Shown: positions 1 to 5,476 of the stretch, piece after piece
How the letters are laid out: each line of letters opens with the position of its first letter
Position numbering within the stretch: position 1 is the first letter of the stretch
Assembly: GCA_946631535.1 (NCBI GenBank)
Contig: CAMPAF010000208.1
Span: 1 to 5,476 of the forward strand
Length of the DNA: 5,476 nucleotides
DNA from: an uncultured Verrucomicrobiota bacterium
GTDB taxonomy: Bacteria; Verrucomicrobiota; Kiritimatiellia; RFP12; UBA1067
Direction of reading: 5' to 3'
The notes under the pieces: model-generated
What the model saw: the letters and a program-made list of their open reading frames with translations, nothing else
Told to the model about the DNA's origin: nothing
Database searches by the model: none
Made by a program: the position numbers and the translations under genes

Positions 1-1
1 G

Positions 2-427
2 CGCATCGACCGCGAGAAGTTCGGCGGCGAGGGCGAGGCGATCGTGGAGGCGTTCGTCCCCGGCCGCGAGATGACGGTCGGCGTGATCGGCCACGAGGCG
101 CTTCCCGTCATAGAGATCTGCGCGCCGAACGGCTGGTACGGCTACGAGGAGAAATACAATTCGGAGGAGACGCGCTATCCGTTCCCGGACGAGGCCTACC
201 TGCCCGAGATGCAGCGCATCGCCCTCGCCGCGTTCGACGCCTGCGGATGCCGCGGCGTCACGCGCGTCGACTTCCGCGTCACGCCCGAGGGGAAGATGTA
301 CGTACTCGAGCTCAACACCTCGCCCGGCATGACCAGCCACTCGCTCGTCCCCAAGGCCGCCGCGCGCGTCGGCCTCGACTTCGCGGCGCTGTGCGACCGC
401 GTCCTGGAGGGCGCCTCGCATGATTAG
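2..427 (+). CDS. ddl: D-alanine--D-alanine ligase, C-terminal part (5' end outside window)
   Basis: This enzyme joins two D-alanines using ATP in the cytoplasm, making the dipeptide that MurF adds to the peptidoglycan precursor. The reading frame is open from base 2 and gives 141 residues. They cover the distal ATP-grasp domain, roughly the last 45% of a usual Ddl of about 300 to 320 residues. Visible motifs, numbered from the first codon in the window, are GREMTVGVIG (21-30), the omega-loop YGYEEKY (46-52), RVDF (88-91) and ELNTSPGMTSHSLVP (103-117). E103 and N105 match the Mg-binding Glu and Asn, and D90 the Mg-binding Asp, of E. coli DdlB. Tyr52 aligns with DdlB Tyr216, whose change to Phe favours D-lactate, so D-Ala-D-Ala specificity is inferred. 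The usual YDYE is YGYE here, a small change. The gene ends in TAG and overlaps ftsQ by 8 nt, which indicates one operon. No start codon is visible; the in-frame GTG at 44 is internal. Confidence 0.96.
   Translation, partial: RIDREKFGGEGEAIVEAFVPGREMTVGVIGHEALPVIEICAPNGWYGYEEKYNSEETRYPFPDEAYLPEMQRIALAAFDACGCRGVTRVDFRVTPEGKMYVLELNTSPGMTSHSLVPKAAARVGLDFAALCDRVLEGASHD
406..410 (+). promoter_or_regulatory. Shine-Dalgarno sequence of ftsQ
   Basis: GGAGG lies inside the last codons of ddl, 9 nt before the ATG at 420. Its position supports that ATG as the ftsQ start and fits translation coupled to ddl. Confidence 0.75.
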
Positions 428-1268
428 GCGCACGCGTGACGACGCGCGCCGCTTGCGCGTGGTGGTGGCCATCGTGACGCTGCTCGTCCTGCTGGCGGCG
501 GCGCTGACGGGAATGGCGTTCGGCGTCTCGTCCCTCCGCAAGACATGGCGCGAGCAGTGCGTCGTCACCGACCGCGAGCTGGACGTCGTGATCGACAACA
601 GGAAGGACGAGCAGCGCCGCATGGTCCATCCCGACATCATCACGCTCTACTTCGGGCTGACTAACGGCGCGAACCTCGCGACCATCCCCTTCGCGGATCT
701 GCGCGAGAAGCTGCTCGGCCGAATCCCGAACATAGCCGACCTCAAGATCGAGCGCCGCCTGCCGAACAGGGTTACGATCACCGTCGTCGAGCGCGAGCCC
801 GCGGTGCGCATCGCAACGCTCAAGGGGCGCGCCGACTCCGGACGCGTCGCGGACCTCGAGGGAGTCGTGTTCCCCTTCTCCAGCAACGTGTCCGCGCTGC
901 CTGTCATACGCGAGGCCGCGGCCACGCCTGCGGGGAAGCGCCTCACCGGCATGGCGGCCGCCGCGGTGCGCCTCGTGGAGGAGGCCGCATTGCCAGATCT
1001 GGCGGACCTTTCCGTGCTGGAGGTGGACACCACGCATGCCGACTACCTTCTCGTCACGCTCGGCGACTACTCCCGCGCAAGGATCGCATGGGACCGCATG
1101 TGCGAGGACACGCGCGCCTCGCGCACCAGCCTCACAAACCAGCTGACGCGACTCTCGAAGGCGATCGCCACGCGAGTCATAACCCAACCCACGCTCTGGC
1201 ACGCCACCGACTACGGCTCGCCCGGGCGCGTATTCGCAAAGGATCCGGCCCGCTCGGCCGCGCAATAG
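420..1268 (+). CDS. ftsQ: Cell division protein FtsQ/DivIB (POTRA domain, single-pass membrane protein)
   Basis: FtsQ is a bitopic inner-membrane scaffold that links the early cytoplasmic divisome to FtsB/FtsL and the septal synthases FtsW/FtsI. The 282-residue product has a short basic cytoplasmic tail (MIRRTRDDARRLR), then one hydrophobic segment at about 13-36 and an extracytoplasmic region. Residues about 54-125 look like the POTRA domain, with the typical 'G-x-N-L/I' part (NGANLATIPFADL) and its ending ERRLPNRVTITVVEREPAVRI, split here as 111-120 and 121-131. The beta domain follows, including DLEGVVFPF (145-153), the usual 'D-x-G-V-x-F' stretch. The region 216-250 (GDYSRARIAWDRM onwards) fits the conserved C-terminal beta/helix part. 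Length is normal for the family. The call rests on this architecture and on the position between ddl and ftsA, because FtsQ sequences are weakly conserved. The ATG start is backed by GGAGG at 406-410, and the gene ends in TAG. Confidence 0.9.
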   Translation: MIRRTRDDARRLRVVVAIVTLLVLLAAALTGMAFGVSSLRKTWREQCVVTDRELDVVIDNRKDEQRRMVHPDIITLYFGLTNGANLATIPFADLREKLLGRIPNIADLKIERRLPNRVTITVVEREPAVRIATLKGRADSGRVADLEGVVFPFSSNVSALPVIREAAATPAGKRLTGMAAAAVRLVEEAALPDLADLSVLEVDTTHADYLLVTLGDYSRARIAWDRMCEDTRASRTSLTNQLTRLSKAIATRVITQPTLWHATDYGSPGRVFAKDPARSAAQ

Positions 1269-1270
1269 GA

Positions 1271-1276
1271 AAGGAG
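1271..1276 (+). promoter_or_regulatory. Shine-Dalgarno sequence of ftsA
   Basis: AAGGAG sits 8 nt before the GTG at 1285, in the short ftsQ-ftsA gap. It is the strongest ribosome binding site in the window and it fixes the GTG start, which places the GLEIGTSR phosphate motif at residue 9 as expected for FtsA. Confidence 0.85.
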
Positions 1277-1284
1277 AATCGTCC

Positions 1285-2496
1285 GTGAGTCTATCAGCCC
1301 CGGTAGCGGGCCTCGAGATCGGCACGTCGCGCACGGTAATCGCCATAGGCGAGGGCCGTGACGACGGGCGCCTGGAGGTGGCTGCCCTAGGAAGCATTCC
1401 TTCTTCGGGAGTGCGCAAGAGCCAGATCATAGAGATGACCCAGGCGCGATACTCGATCGAGTCCGTCCTGAAGAAGCTCGAGGAGCAGTTCGGCTACGCG
1501 ATCGGCCACGCATGCCTCGCGATCTCCGGGCCGCAGGTGCGCACCACGCTGATGAACACGCAGTGGCAGCTCGAGCGCGGATTCGTGCACGACGACGACA
1601 TCGCCGAGATCAACGCGCGCGCGGAGGAGACGAACCTCCCGCCGGAGCGCACGCAGCTCGAGCTGCATCCGATATCATACGGCCTCGACGAGCTCGGCGA
1701 CATCCCCTCCCCCAAGGGCATGAACGGCAACCTGCTGAAGCTACGCTCCATGTGCATACACGGCGCCACGCAGCGCATCAACGACGCCCGCACCGCCGCG
1801 AACGCCGCGAAGCTCGAGATCACCGAGACCTGCTTCGCCGGCACGTGCGCCGCGAACGCGGTCCTCACCCCGCAGGACAAGCGCGACGGCGCGCTCGTCA
1901 TCGACCTCGGCGGCGGCTCGACCACCTTCACCGCATGGGCGGACGGCCGCCTGGCGTACGCCGGCGTCCTCGGCGTCGGCGGCGACCACGTCACGAACGA
2001 CATCCACACCGCCTTCTCAATCTCCACCGCGCAGGCCGAGCAGATCAAGACCTCGGCCGCGTCCGCCATCGTCATGGCGGAGGACAGCGGCATGCGCGTG
2101 GCGGTCCCGTCGTCCATGCCGGGATTCAAGGCGGCCTCCATCTCGCGGCGCGCCCTCAACACCGTGGTCAACGCCCGGATGCAGGAGCTATTCACCGTAA
2201 TCCGCTCGAAGATAGACGACGCCAACCTGCTCCACAAGCTCAACGGCGGCGTGATCCTCACCGGCGGCGGCGCCGCGCTCGGCAACGTCGTCCAGCTCGC
2301 CGGCTCCGTGTTCGGATGCGGCGTGCGCCTCGGCGCGATCATCCCCGACATCCAGGGCCTGGACAAGGTTGCCGGCGTGCCGCCGTTCGCGTGCGCCACC
2401 ATCGCGGGCCTGCTCCTGCGCGCGGCCGCCGCCGACAGCAGGCCTTCGTTCATGGATTCCTTCACCGGCATCTTCAAGGGAATCTTCAGGAAATGA
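1285..2496 (+). CDS. ftsA: Cell division protein FtsA (actin-like membrane anchor of FtsZ)
   Basis: FtsA is an actin-fold ATPase that polymerises under the membrane, tethers FtsZ filaments and recruits later division proteins. The 403 residues compare with 420 in E. coli. In order they show phosphate-1 GLEIGTSR (9-16), a '1C' subdomain at about 84-165 in place of actin subdomain 1B, phosphate-2 VIDLGGGSTTF (205-215), and the adenosine motif VILTGGGAAL (323-332). After a short linker comes a C-terminal amphipathic helix at about 388-403 (SFMDSFTGIFKGIFRK). Its hydrophobic face (F389, F393, I396, F397, I400, F401) and basic end match the membrane-targeting helix of the family. All ATP-site motifs look intact. 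The start is GTG with AAGGAG 8 nt upstream. The TGA stop overlaps the ftsZ ATG (ATGA), so the two proteins are probably translationally coupled, which would help keep their ratio constant. Confidence 0.97.
   Translation: MSLSAPVAGLEIGTSRTVIAIGEGRDDGRLEVAALGSIPSSGVRKSQIIEMTQARYSIESVLKKLEEQFGYAIGHACLAISGPQVRTTLMNTQWQLERGFVHDDDIAEINARAEETNLPPERTQLELHPISYGLDELGDIPSPKGMNGNLLKLRSMCIHGATQRINDARTAANAAKLEITETCFAGTCAANAVLTPQDKRDGALVIDLGGGSTTFTAWADGRLAYAGVLGVGGDHVTNDIHTAFSISTAQAEQIKTSAASAIVMAEDSGMRVAVPSSMPGFKAASISRRALNTVVNARMQELFTVIRSKIDDANLLHKLNGGVILTGGGAALGNVVQLAGSVFGCGVRLGAIIPDIQGLDKVAGVPPFACATIAGLLLRAAAADSRPSFMDSFTGIFKGIFRK
2476..2482 (+). promoter_or_regulatory. Probable Shine-Dalgarno sequence of ftsZ
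   Basis: AAGGGAA lies within the codons of the FtsA membrane helix, 10 nt before the ATG at 2493. A second purine run, AGGAA (2488-2492), abuts the ATG and is too close to serve. The site is only moderate, so coupling through the ATGA overlap probably contributes. Confidence 0.5.
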
Positions 2497-3599
2497 ATAC
2501 GCCACACTCATCCCTAATGCTGATCGGCGTGGGCGGCGGCGGCGCGGCCATCGCGCGCGGCATCCTGCGCGCATTCGGCCCCGGCATCCGCACGCTCATC
2601 CTCGACTCCGACGCGCAGTCCGGCGGCGTGGGAGACGTTCCGTTCACGCTCCTCGGCGGCAACCGCCTCGCGGGACGCGGCACCGGCGGCCAGCCCGCCT
2701 CCGCGCGCGCCGCGTTCCAGGACAACCCCGCCATCATCGACACCACCCTCGAGGGCGTGCGCACCGTCGTCATCGTCACCGCCCTCGGCGGCGGCACCGG
2801 CGGCGGCGCAAGCGGAGAGCTGCTGAAGCACCTCCACACGCTGGGCATCGTCACGCTCATCTTCGCCACCCTGCCGTTCGCATTCGAGGGTGACGAGCGC
2901 CGACGCGCCGCGCACACCGCCGCCGGCCCCATCGAGCAGCACGCGGACGTCTCCGTCTTCCTTCCGCTCGACGACCTCGTCGCGGACGCGGGCACAGACA
3001 ACATGCGCGAGGCGCTCTCCCGCGGGCTCGACACGATCTCCGCCGGCGTCACCCTCTTCTGGCGCATCCTCGAGAAGCCGGGCTACATCCACTTCGACGC
3101 CGAGCGCCTCCGCGGCATCCTCTCCGCGAGCGGACGAGGCCACTTCGCCACGGCGGTCGCCCAGGGGCCGGAGCGCGCGCAGAAGGTCCTCGCCTCGTTC
3201 GCCGAGAACAGGCTGCTCGCCCGCAAGGAGTCGTCCCCGCCCGTGCGCTCCATTCTCGTAGGGGTGCTCGCAGGCGACGACCTCCGCCTCTCCGAGATCA
3301 GCATGATCGTGAGCGGCCTCACCGCCGCCTTCGGATCGGAGGCGGACATCGAGCTCGGCACCGTCAACGACGAATCCACCTTCTCCGGAAGGCTCGCCGT
3401 CGTGGCGTTCGTCTTCGAGCAGGGCGCAACCACCGTGCGCCCCGCGCCGTCCGCCGCCGGACAGCACCGGAGGCTCTCGGAAGAGCACGCAGCCCTCGTC
3501 GGCAACGGCCGCTTCCACCGCGCCGAGAAGACGATCTGGAACGACGAGGACCTCGACATCCCCACGTACCTCCGCCGCTCACTCACTCTGGACCGCTAG
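2493..3599 (+). CDS. ftsZ: Divergent cell division GTPase FtsZ with conserved C-terminal peptide
   Basis: FtsZ is the tubulin-like GTPase that forms the division ring. The 368 residues (383 in E. coli) follow the family's order: T1 IGVGGGG (11-17), T2 DSDAQ (38-42), T3 GRGTGGQP (61-68), T4 GGGTGGG (99-105), T5 ATLPFAFEG (125-133), T6 LPLDDL (157-162), helix H7 (about 170-192), and T7 PGYIHFDAERLR (196-207). A C-terminal domain (about 245-311), a short linker (about 312-350) and the tail DIPTYLRR (355-362) complete it. The tail matches the peptide that binds FtsA. Several normally invariant positions differ. The Asn after the T1 glycines is Ala. T3 GLGAGANPE has become GRGTGGQPA. T4 GGGTGTG has become GGGTGGG. 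In T7, E. coli N207, D209 and D212 align with H200, D202 and R205. Activity may therefore be reduced or altered. Family membership is secure from context, fold order and tail. The start is ATG at 2493; the frame happens to be open far upstream through ftsA, but that part has no FtsZ similarity. Confidence 0.92.
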   Translation: MNTPHSSLMLIGVGGGGAAIARGILRAFGPGIRTLILDSDAQSGGVGDVPFTLLGGNRLAGRGTGGQPASARAAFQDNPAIIDTTLEGVRTVVIVTALGGGTGGGASGELLKHLHTLGIVTLIFATLPFAFEGDERRRAAHTAAGPIEQHADVSVFLPLDDLVADAGTDNMREALSRGLDTISAGVTLFWRILEKPGYIHFDAERLRGILSASGRGHFATAVAQGPERAQKVLASFAENRLLARKESSPPVRSILVGVLAGDDLRLSEISMIVSGLTAAFGSEADIELGTVNDESTFSGRLAVVAFVFEQGATTVRPAPSAAGQHRRLSEEHAALVGNGRFHRAEKTIWNDEDLDIPTYLRRSLTLDR

Positions 3600-5375
3600 G
3601 TGCAACGAGACGGACACATACGCCTGCTGCCGCTCCACGTGGCAAACAAGATCGCCGCCGGAGAGGTCGTCGAGCGGCCAGCGTCCGTCCTCAAGGAACT
3701 GCTCGAGAACGCCCTCGACGCCGGCGCGACGCGCATCGACATCACAGTGGTCGCCGGCGGACGCAACCTCGTGTCCGTGCGCGACAACGGCTGCGGCATG
3801 ACGCGCGACGACGCGCTTCTCTCACTCGAGCGGCAGGCCACGTCGAAGATCCGAGACGTCGACGACATCGAACACATCGACACCCTCGGCTTCCGTGGCG
3901 AGGCAATCCCGTCCATCGCCGCCGTCTCGCGCTTCACCCTCGTCACGCGCCGCGCGGACGACGAATCCGGCACCCGCCTCGTCGTCAACGCCGGCACCCT
4001 CGCCGAGGTTGCCGACTGCGGCGCGCCGCCCGGCACATGCGTTGAGGTGCGCGACCTCTTCTGCAACGTCCCCGCGCGCCGCAAGTTCCTCCGCGCGTTC
4101 GCCACGGAGGAAGGACACATCCGCTCCGTCTTCACCGTCCATGCCCTCGCCCATCCCGACATAGGCTTCTCGCTTACGCTCGACGGCCGCGAGACCTACC
4201 GCTTCGCCCCCGGCGCAACGCTCGAGGAACGCATCCGCGATCTCTTCGGCGCGCCCTTCGCCGAATCCCTCGTCCCCGTAGCCAATCCTCCCGGCTGCCA
4301 GGGCTCGTCCGTATCCATACACGGCTACATCGAGCGTCCGGACGCCAGCGCCCTCCTGCGCCACGACCAGTTCACGTTCGTGAACGGCCGCCCGTCCACC
4401 GCCCCCGTCATCAGCTACGCGATCCGCGAGGCCTGCCCACGCGCACGCGCCGAGGCACGCCCCGCCACGATACTCTTCATCGACCTTCCGCCAGAGCAGG
4501 TGGATGTCAATGTCCACCCGGCAAAGCGGGAGGTCCGCTTCCGCCGCCCGGCCGATGTGCGCGAGGCCCTAATCAGCGCCATCTCCACCGCCCTCACCAC
4601 GCCCGACGCCCCCAAAAATCCCACCAACCTCGATGCCCCTACCGCCCCGCAAGCTCCTGCCGACCTTAAGAGTCCTGCTCCTACCCCCACCCCACCACCC
4701 TTCACCATCCCATTCGCCACTCCGCCGCTTCCGATCCAGCAATCCCTACCTAGGCAACCATCCCAATCGCTCCCCGCGCAAGCGCCCTCCGCCACGCCCA
4801 CTCCCCTCTGGCGCTGGTTCACCATCCTCGCCGAAACCGCCACAGGCTACCTGCTTCTCGAGACCGACCGGGGCATCGTCACCCTCAATCCGCGCGCCGC
4901 GCGCGAGCGCATCGCATTCGAGCGACTCCTTGCGCGGCGCACCGCGATCTCCCAGCCCCTCCTCCTCCCCGAGACCGTCCACCTCCCCCCATCCGATTCG
5001 GCGCGCATCCGCACGTTCCTCGCGGAGCTGGAGGCCATGGGATTCGCGATCGAGGAGTTCGGGCGCGATGTCTGGAAGCTTGATGCCGTGCCCGACCTGG
5101 CCGCCGGCCTCGCTGCCCAGGATCTCCTAGCCACCATCGCCGCCGACATCGCGGAGGCAGGCGCGAAGCGCGGCGGCACGCGCTGGCGCGACGAGCTGGT
5201 CGCCCGCAGCCTCGCACGGTCCTACGCCGGGGCGAACGTCAAGCTCACGCGCGAAGGCGCCTCCAAGCTCGTCGAGGAACTGGCAGCCACGAGCCAGCCC
5301 TACATCTGCCCGCGCGGCAAGCCGATCATGATCTTCACCGCCAACAGCGAGCTGTCGCGAAAATTCGACAATTGA
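3600..5375 (+). CDS. mutL: DNA mismatch repair protein MutL, endonuclease site degenerate
   Basis: MutL is the GHKL ATPase that couples MutS mismatch recognition to strand incision and excision. It has 591 residues. The N-terminal ATPase holds ANKIAAGEVVERPAS (15-29), ELLENALDAG (33-42, with E33 and N37 matching catalytic E29 and Mg-binding N33 of E. coli), DNGCG (62-66), the lid TLGFRGEAI (95-103), NVPARRKFLR (156-165), FVNGRP (260-265) and VDVNVHPAKREVRF (301-314, with K309 matching K307). A Pro/Ala/Thr-rich linker spans about 335-402. The C-terminal dimerisation domain (about 403-591) keeps a beta-clamp motif QPLLLP (452-457). The endonuclease motif DQHA-x2-E-x4-E reads NPRAARERIAFE (430-441), CPHGRP reads CPRGKP (570-575), and the ACK/ACR-motif Cys is Ala539. 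The metal site therefore looks lost. The GTG start follows the ftsZ stop directly, with only a weak GGA (3590-3592) as ribosome site. The next in-frame ATG, residue 67, would cut into the ATPase, so GTG is preferred. Confidence 0.96.
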   Translation: MQRDGHIRLLPLHVANKIAAGEVVERPASVLKELLENALDAGATRIDITVVAGGRNLVSVRDNGCGMTRDDALLSLERQATSKIRDVDDIEHIDTLGFRGEAIPSIAAVSRFTLVTRRADDESGTRLVVNAGTLAEVADCGAPPGTCVEVRDLFCNVPARRKFLRAFATEEGHIRSVFTVHALAHPDIGFSLTLDGRETYRFAPGATLEERIRDLFGAPFAESLVPVANPPGCQGSSVSIHGYIERPDASALLRHDQFTFVNGRPSTAPVISYAIREACPRARAEARPATILFIDLPPEQVDVNVHPAKREVRFRRPADVREALISAISTALTTPDAPKNPTNLDAPTAPQAPADLKSPAPTPTPPPFTIPFATPPLPIQQSLPRQPSQSLPAQAPSATPTPLWRWFTILAETATGYLLLETDRGIVTLNPRAARERIAFERLLARRTAISQPLLLPETVHLPPSDSARIRTFLAELEAMGFAIEEFGRDVWKLDAVPDLAAGLAAQDLLATIAADIAEAGAKRGGTRWRDELVARSLARSYAGANVKLTREGASKLVEELAATSQPYICPRGKPIMIFTANSELSRKFDN

Positions 5376-5384
5376 CCATTGACC
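5371..5384 (+). repeat. Tandem 7-bp repeat ATTGACC x2
   Basis: Two exact, adjacent copies of ATTGACC lie at 5371-5377 and 5378-5384. The first contains the mutL stop codon (TGA, 5373-5375). The second supplies the -35 hexamer of the tRNA promoter. The first copy lies too far from the -10 (24 nt) to act as its -35. Confidence 0.8.
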
Positions 5385-5407
5385 CCGCCTCCGCGAAATA
5401 GTATACT
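5379..5407 (+). promoter_or_regulatory. Sigma70-type promoter of tRNA-Pro
   Basis: The -35 TTGACC (5379-5384) matches TTGACA at five of six positions. The spacer is exactly 17 nt (5385-5401). The -10 TATACT (5402-5407) matches TATAAT at five of six positions. Transcription should begin near G5415, about 9 nt before the tRNA 5' end. The GC-rich discriminator after the -10 (CCGCCG, 5410-5415) is typical of stable-RNA promoters under stringent control; this regulation is inferred from known families. It is an AT-rich island in otherwise GC-rich DNA. Confidence 0.82.
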
Positions 5408-5409
5408 AT
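5398..5409. repeat. Perfect 12-bp palindrome over the -10 box
   Basis: ATAGTATACTAT equals its own reverse complement and contains the TATACT -10 on both strands. It could be chance in an AT-rich -10 region or a small operator. No matching -35 is seen on the minus strand at the right distance. Confidence 0.7.
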
Positions 5410-5423
5410 CCGCCGTCCTCATT

Positions 5424-5476
5424 CGGAGCGTAGCGCAGTCTGGTAGCGCGTTTGGTTCGGGACCAAAAGGCCGAGG
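5424..5476 (+). tRNA. tRNA-Pro(CGG), 5' part; 3' end beyond window
   Basis: The first 53 nt of a tRNA of about 77 nt fold as expected. The 5' acceptor strand is CGGAGCG (5424-5430), then TA at positions 8-9. The D-arm is GCGC / AGTCTGGTA / GCGC (5433-5449). The anticodon stem TTTGG (5451-5455) pairs with CCAAA (5463-5467) around the loop TTCGGGA (5456-5462). The anticodon is CGG (5458-5460), which reads the proline codon CCG. The C at position 1, the D-loop and the TTCGGGA loop closely match E. coli proK. The variable loop AGGCC (5468-5472) and the first T-stem bases GAGG are present; the T-loop, 3' acceptor strand and CCA are cut off. No terminator is visible between mutL and this gene, so some mutL read-through into it is possible. 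Confidence 0.96.

Noticed and set aside
44..46. In-frame GTG considered as the start of a short ddl-like gene.
   Set aside because: The frame is open to the window edge with Ddl-like sequence before it, so the gene is simply cut by the window and is not truncated.
312..1430. Long minus-strand open frame (372 codons) across ddl, ftsQ and ftsA.
   Set aside because: It lies antisense to three well-supported genes, has an Arg/Gly/Ala-rich low-complexity composition typical of GC-rich shadow frames, and has no recognisable domain.
1512..2492. The ftsZ reading frame stays open upstream through most of ftsA, suggesting a 695-residue protein or an overlapping gene.
   Set aside because: The upstream translation is an Arg/His-rich out-of-frame reading of ftsA with no FtsZ similarity. 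The FtsZ fold begins right after the ATG at 2493, and ftsA itself has all its motifs in its own frame.
2514..3518. Long minus-strand open frame (334 codons) opposite ftsZ.
   Set aside because: Its composition is a shadow of GC-rich codons (Gly/Glu/Ala/Asp/Arg), no motif is visible, and ftsZ on the + strand explains the region.
5353..5370. Inverted repeat TGTCG / CGACA near the end of mutL, considered as a terminator.
   Set aside because: The stem has only 5 bp with an 8-nt loop, it lies inside the coding sequence and has no T-run after it.
5398..5428. Possible divergent promoter using the palindromic -10 on the minus strand.
   Set aside because: At the required distance the minus strand reads CTCCGA, which does not resemble a -35 box, and no minus-strand gene follows.

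Overview
The window is a GC-rich bacterial chromosomal segment (by eye about two thirds G+C; I did not count). All genes are on the + strand and almost no space is left between them. It holds the distal part of a division and cell wall (dcw) cluster in the classical order ddl, ftsQ, ftsA, ftsZ. mutL follows immediately, and the 5' part of a tRNA-Pro(CGG) gene runs off the right edge.

Layout: the C-terminal 141 residues of D-alanine--D-alanine ligase (2-427) overlap the start of ftsQ by 8 nt. ftsQ (420-1268) is followed after 16 nt by ftsA (1285-2496), which has a clear Shine-Dalgarno sequence. The ftsA stop overlaps the ftsZ start as ATGA. ftsZ (2493-3599) ends in TAG, and the next base begins the GTG start of mutL (3600-5375) in the same reading frame. 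Only 48 nt separate mutL from the tRNA. They contain a near-consensus sigma70-type promoter (TTGACC, 17 nt, TATACT), so the tRNA is probably its own transcription unit. There is no gene-free stretch over 300 nt, and I see no mobile element, CRISPR array or phage feature.

How the genes work together: Ddl makes the D-Ala-D-Ala dipeptide for peptidoglycan. FtsQ is the single-pass divisome scaffold. FtsA is the membrane anchor, with a C-terminal amphipathic helix, and it should hold FtsZ through the conserved FtsZ tail DIPTYLRR. MutL is a mismatch-repair ATPase with no functional link to division; its junction with ftsZ suggests co-transcription and translational coupling.

The most unusual content is in two familiar families. 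FtsZ has a degenerate nucleotide-binding and catalytic apparatus: GGGTGGG instead of GGGTGTG, a changed T3 loop, and a T7 loop with Arg where the catalytic Asp normally sits. Its FtsA-binding tail is nevertheless intact. MutL keeps the N-terminal ATPase and the beta-clamp motif but has lost the metal ligands of the C-terminal endonuclease.

Organism: high GC, this dcw order and a divergent FtsZ would fit the PVC group (Verrucomicrobiota in the wide sense, including Kiritimatiellae and Lentisphaeria). This is an inference of moderate to low confidence; nothing in the window proves it.
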